A stretch of DNA of 64,000 nucleotides from Myxococcus sp. RHSTA-1-4 (GTDB lineage Bacteria; Myxococcota; Myxococcia; Myxococcales; Myxococcaceae). Positions 60,311-64,000 of this stretch are shown piece by piece (within the stretch, counting starts at the first letter, position 1; the number at the start of each line of letters is the position of its first letter). The DNA lies in contig NZ_JAIQDG010000007.1 in NCBI RefSeq assembly GCF_020037125.1, forward strand, positions 186,001 to 250,000, read 5' to 3'. A program made the position numbers and the translations under genes. The notes beneath the pieces are model-generated. The model ran no database searches, had not been told where the DNA came from, and was given only the letters and a program-made list of their open reading frames with translations.

Positions 60311-62839
60311 ATGTACACCCGTCCTGTGTCCCTGGCCTCCGCCCGTTCCGGGCGCTCTCTTCTCGTCCTCTCCCTGACGCTCGCGCTCACAGCCTGTTCG
60401 GGGGGCGATGAGCCGCCGCCCGAGCCCGTGGCTCCAGGCGCGGCCCGTCTTGAGGTCGACGGCACGCACGCCGAGCCTGGCGAGGAACTGGTGTTCCGCT
60501 GCGCCGCCGATGACCCCCAGGGCGGCCCGCTCACCTATCAGTTCGACTTCGGGGACGGCGAGGGCGTGACGCACTTCCTCGACGCGGTCCCCAGCGGGGC
60601 CACCTTCGAACTGGGCCAGGTCTTCTTCCAGGCGGGGGCCTTCCAGGCCCGCTGCCGCGCCGTGGATGCGGAGGGGCATGAGGGGCCCTGGTCCGTGGCG
60701 GCGAGCTACTCCATCCGGCCCCCCCTTCCGGGCGAGGGCCGGAGCGAGGTCCTGGTCGAGGTGTTCGGCCGCGGCAGGGTGACGACCACGCCCGCGCGGC
60801 TCGACTGCCCGGGCAACTGCCGTGGCTGGTTCGACACTGGAAGCCAGCTCACCTTGACCCCGACGCCCGAGGAGGGCTGGCGCTTCGTCGGCTGGTGGGG
60901 CGTGGGCTGTGAGGGACGTGAGGGGCCCTACACCTTCACGCTCGCCTCCATCGAGGTCTGCACCGCGCGGTTCGCCCCGGAGCTGGAGTCCTCCTCCGAC
61001 GCATGGCGGCGAGTGGGGGCGCGCCTGCCCGAGTCGCCTGTCTGGAGCCACGATGGCACGCGGCTCGCCGCGCTCGACAGTCCCGGTACCGGGGGAAACC
61101 GGCTGCGCATCTGGGACGCGGAGACCGGGCGCGCGATGAGGGTGATCAGCGCCTGGCCCCACCTGTTCCATTCGGTGGCCTGGAGCCCCCGTGGAGACGT
61201 CGTGGCCGTGGGTCGCTCGGGGGGAGGTATCGCGCTACTGGACCCGTCGACGGGGCGCACCCTGCGGGAGTGGAAGGCCCACACCGGCAATGTGCGCGTG
61301 CTGGAGTGGAGCCCGGATGGGCAACGGCTCGCCAGCGCGGATGACCTCGAATCCTCCGTGCGCCTGTGGAACGCCGGTACCGGGGCTTCGACCGGGACAT
61401 TCCTGTCGACGGTGAGCAAGCCACGGAGGTTGGCGTGGAGCCCCGACGGGAGCCGGATTTCGGTGGGGGTGGGTATCCCGCTCTCCTCCTCGCAGTGGTG
61501 GGTGGAGCTCCACGACGTCTCCCTCGCACGGCGTGACGCGCTGCTGACGGAGGTGGCGGGCTTCGCGTGGAGCCCCGACGGCAAGCGCTACGTCGTGGGT
61601 GGCACGCGCGAGGTGCGCGTGTACGCGACGGCGACCCATCAGCTCCAGGCAACGTGGAGCGGCTCCTGGGGCACGGCCTGGGTCCTCGATTGGAGCCCGG
61701 ACGGCCGATGGCTCGGGGTGGGGGACATGGCCGGAAGCCTCGCCGTGCTGGAGGCGGATACCGGCGCCGTGGTGGGGCAGGCCCGCCAGGAAGACCCTTC
61801 CGGCCTCGGCGCGCGGCGCTATCACGCGCTTCGCTTCCACCCCTCGAGGCCGGCGCTCGCCGCCGTGCAGGCGTTGCCCGCCGCGGTCGACGTGCTCACG
61901 GTGGACGCGGTGACCCGGGGACTGCTCCTGCGTGAGCTGCTGCCCCATGATTACGAAGTGGACGCGGTGGCCTGGAACCCGTCGGGAGACCGGCTGGCTT
62001 CCGGAGGCAGGGAGGGCCTCATCCGCCTCTGGGACCGCCAGGGCTCGCCGGTGCGCACGCTGGCGGGGCACGGTGGCAAGGCCATCCGCGCGCTGGCCTG
62101 GGACGGTGGCGGCACCCGGCTCGCCAGTGGCGGCGTTGATGGTCAGGCCTGTGTGTGGCGCGTGGAGGACGGCACGCTCGTCCGTGCGCCCATCCAGCTC
62201 GCCACGGGACAGGAGCCCCTGCCCATCGAGGTCCGCGGCGTCGCGCTGAGCCCGGATGGCCGGCGGCTGGCGACCCTCTCGGGATTCAATCCGGCGTCCA
62301 GCACCACCTCGACGGTGCGGGTCTGGGACGTGGACTCGGGGGGCGAGGTGTTCCGCTTCCCGGAGCGGAACCGAGCGGTGCGGGCCCTGACATGGACCCC
62401 GGATGGCCGGTACGTCGTGGCGGTGGGCTCCGATAGCCGCTGGGAGCTCTGGGACAGCCAGACCGGGGAGCTGCGCATCGTGGAGTCCGGCGTGGATGCC
62501 CAGCCGCTGACCGCGGCCCTCAGTCCGGATGGGACTCGGCTGGCCATCGGGCACCGGCCTGGCCTGTCCGTCCACGAGCTTCTCACCGGGAAGGTGCTCG
62601 AAGAGACGCGTGGCGGGCTCGATCCGTACACGCTCACCTGGAGCCCGGATGGCCGACTCATCGCTGGAGGCGGGGTGGGCGGCCTCGTTTTCACCTGGGC
62701 CGTGAATGCCGGCCTTGCGTTGGCGGTGGTCGGTTTCCACGACGGCGACGTGAACGCCGTCTCGTGGCGCGCGGACGGGCAGAGCCTCACCACCGGCGGC
62801 TCCGACGCGGCGCTGAGCACCTGGCGCCTGACTCCCTGA
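60311..62839 (+). CDS. Lipoprotein with PKD, InlB-like and fourteen WD40 blades
   Basis: An 842-residue lipoprotein: signal LLVLSLTLALTAC gives the lipobox. Residues 43-140 form a PKD-like domain (YQFDFGDGEG); residues 148-215 form a divergent InlB-type repeat (VTTTPARLDCPGNC, then GWRFVGWWG). From about residue 222 to the end I count fourteen WD40-like blades, most with an AWSPDG-type start, enough for two seven-bladed propellers. All of this should lie outside the inner membrane, probably binding a protein or polymer. No catalytic motif is evident. Confidence 0.85.
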   Translation: MYTRPVSLASARSGRSLLVLSLTLALTACSGGDEPPPEPVAPGAARLEVDGTHAEPGEELVFRCAADDPQGGPLTYQFDFGDGEGVTHFLDAVPSGATFELGQVFFQAGAFQARCRAVDAEGHEGPWSVAASYSIRPPLPGEGRSEVLVEVFGRGRVTTTPARLDCPGNCRGWFDTGSQLTLTPTPEEGWRFVGWWGVGCEGREGPYTFTLASIEVCTARFAPELESSSDAWRRVGARLPESPVWSHDGTRLAALDSPGTGGNRLRIWDAETGRAMRVISAWPHLFHSVAWSPRGDVVAVGRSGGGIALLDPSTGRTLREWKAHTGNVRVLEWSPDGQRLASADDLESSVRLWNAGTGASTGTFLSTVSKPRRLAWSPDGSRISVGVGIPLSSSQWWVELHDVSLARRDALLTEVAGFAWSPDGKRYVVGGTREVRVYATATHQLQATWSGSWGTAWVLDWSPDGRWLGVGDMAGSLAVLEADTGAVVGQARQEDPSGLGARRYHALRFHPSRPALAAVQALPAAVDVLTVDAVTRGLLLRELLPHDYEVDAVAWNPSGDRLASGGREGLIRLWDRQGSPVRTLAGHGGKAIRALAWDGGGTRLASGGVDGQACVWRVEDGTLVRAPIQLATGQEPLPIEVRGVALSPDGRRLATLSGFNPASSTTSTVRVWDVDSGGEVFRFPERNRAVRALTWTPDGRYVVAVGSDSRWELWDSQTGELRIVESGVDAQPLTAALSPDGTRLAIGHRPGLSVHELLTGKVLEETRGGLDPYTLTWSPDGRLIAGGGVGGLVFTWAVNAGLALAVVGFHDGDVNAVSWRADGQSLTTGGSDAALSTWRLTP

Positions 62840-62993
62840 GATTCTTCGCGCTCGCGAGGGACCATCCGACCGGTCGGGCGGGGGGCTGGCCTTCCGGGCC
62901 ATCTCCAGGCCCTCTGTATTCAAGGGCTTATGGCACCTAGCGCGGCGCGACGCGGTCAGTGGACGCTCCCGTCCGGAGGCCGAGCGAGGACGC

Positions 62994-63022
62994 TTGAACT
63001 CCGGGGAACGCCCGGTGATAAG
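62994..63022 (+). promoter_or_regulatory. Candidate promoter of the thiolase gene
   Basis: TTGAAC, a 17-bp spacer and GATAAG fit a major-sigma promoter 57 bp before the thiolase start codon. The rest of the 239-bp gap shows nothing else that I can support. Confidence 0.45.
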
Positions 63023-63078
63023 GACCCCCATCGTTGTTACCGAAGGTCATTCGCTCATCCTCAACGGAGGCAGTTTTC

Positions 63079-64000
63079 ATGGCTCGTGAAGTCGTCATCG
63101 TGGGCGCGGCCCGTACTCCCATCGGCTCCTTTCAGGGCTCGCTGTCCAAGGTGACGGCGCCCCAGCTCGGCGCGACGGCGATCAAGGCGGCGCTGGAGCG
63201 CGCGGGCGTGAAGCCGGAGGCCGTGCAGGAGATCATCATGGGCTGCGTGCTGCAGGCCGGCGTGGGCCAGGCGCCCGCCCGCCAGGCGGCCATCTTCGCC
63301 GGCCTCCCGGAGACCGTTCCCGCCACCACGCTGAACAAGGTGTGCGGCTCCGGCCTGAAGGCGGTCATCGCCGGCGCCCAGGCCATTGCCCTGGGTGACG
63401 CGGACGTCGTCGTCGCCGGCGGCATGGAGTCCATGAGCAACGCGCCCTACCTCAGCCACACCATGCGCGGCGGCGCCCGCATGGGGAACGTGGAGTTCAA
63501 GGACGCGCTGATCCACGACGGCCTCTGGGACGTGTACGGCAACGTCCACATGGGCAACTGCGCCGAGGAGTGCTCCACGTCGCAGAACATCAGCCGCGCC
63601 CAGCAGGACGAGTACGCGCTGGAGTCCACCCGCCGCGCCATCCAGGCCCAGAAGGAGGGCCTGTTCACCGCGGAGATCACCCCGGTGCACATCCCCGGCA
63701 AGAAGCCGGAGGACATCGTCACGGTGGTGGAGGACGAGGGTCCCCGCAACGCGAAGCCGGACAAGATTCCGGGCCTGAAGCCCGTCTTCAAGAAGGACGG
63801 CACGGTGACGGCCGCCAACGCGTCCTCCATCAACGACGGCGCCGCGGCGCTGGTGCTGATGAGCGAGGAGCGCGCCAAGGCGGAGGGCCGCACCATCCTC
63901 GGCCGGATCACCGGCTATGACCAGGCGGCGCGCAAGCCGGTGGAGTTCACCATCGCCCCGGCGGACGCCATCAACAAGCTGCTGAAGAAGAAGAACCTCT
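63079..64000 (+). CDS. Acetyl-CoA acetyltransferase (thiolase), C-terminus cut
   Basis: The first 307 residues of a biosynthetic-type thiolase. AARTPIGSFQGSLS at the start, the nucleophile Cys in NKVCGSGLKAV near residue 90, GGMESMSNAPY and ANASSINDGAAA are family hallmarks; the His and second Cys lie beyond the window. It condenses two acetyl-CoA or cleaves acetoacetyl-CoA, which completes the four-carbon set with the dehydrogenase, hydratase and acyl-CoA dehydrogenases at 49912-55046. ATG is preceded by GGAGG. Confidence 0.95.
   Translation, partial: MAREVVIVGAARTPIGSFQGSLSKVTAPQLGATAIKAALERAGVKPEAVQEIIMGCVLQAGVGQAPARQAAIFAGLPETVPATTLNKVCGSGLKAVIAGAQAIALGDADVVVAGGMESMSNAPYLSHTMRGGARMGNVEFKDALIHDGLWDVYGNVHMGNCAEECSTSQNISRAQQDEYALESTRRAIQAQKEGLFTAEITPVHIPGKKPEDIVTVVEDEGPRNAKPDKIPGLKPVFKKDGTVTAANASSINDGAAALVLMSEERAKAEGRTILGRITGYDQAARKPVEFTIAPADAINKLLKKKNL

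Overview
The window is a GC-rich chromosomal segment with dense, mostly leaderless-looking gene packing and strong G/C preference at codon third positions. Its contents point to a fruiting myxobacterium of the Myxococcus/Corallococcus/Pyxidicoccus type, although the genus cannot be fixed from sequence alone. The signs are large secreted lipoproteins, a sigma54 two-component pair, an AgmX/PglI-type protein, a hybrid PKS-NRPS cluster with a luciferase-like monooxygenase, and a six-motif ribosomal protein S1. I saw no rRNA, tRNA, CRISPR array, insertion sequence or phage gene.

Region 1 (1-6163) holds a cut SBF-like symporter, a 3-hydroxybutyrate-dehydrogenase-like SDR, an MHS-family MFS transporter, an outer-membrane porin and a secreted alpha/beta hydrolase. 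Together they could form a scavenging route in which an extracellular ester is cleaved, passed through the porin, taken up by the symporter and oxidised.

Region 2 (6477-23907) is a compact hybrid biosynthetic cluster. Three assembly-line genes run leftward, two junctions being 1 bp apart or overlapping: KS-AT-KR(with a nested DH)-ACP-E-like, then C-A-PCP-TE, then a decayed C/A remnant fused to a luciferase-like monooxygenase. A divergent PapA5-like acyltransferase and an ATGA-coupled glycosyltransferase/P450 pair flank them. My reading is an acyl-amino-acid product made from malonyl units and one valine-like residue, then glycosylated, oxidised and acylated. Region 3 (24126-27825) has a probably exported PLP lyase, a tiny zinc-ribbon protein, a DUF2267 protein and a lipoprotein.

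Region 4 (27841-36450) is a five-gene efflux operon (HlyD, two ATPases, two permeases; four of the junctions overlap or are tight) facing a histidine kinase/NtrC-type regulator pair. Ahead of the efflux operon lie a sigma54-like promoter and two tandem 14-bp palindromes exactly 20 bp apart, which ties the two operons together. Region 5 (36601-41988) has a CocE-like hydrolase, RNA 3'-phosphate cyclase, a small membrane protein and SppA. Region 6 (41963-46484) is a tandem pair of paralogous lipoproteins built from a Cys-rich head and six beta-sandwich-like repeats each.

Region 7 (46989-64000) mixes housekeeping genes (Mrp/ApbC, S1) with a four-carbon acyl-CoA set (thiolase, 3-hydroxybutyryl-CoA dehydrogenase, enoyl-CoA hydratase, two acyl-CoA dehydrogenases), small exported proteins, a Tat-type intradiol-dioxygenase-fold lipoprotein, a second CocE/PepX-like hydrolase and a lipoprotein with fourteen WD40 blades. 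The thiolase is cut by the window end.
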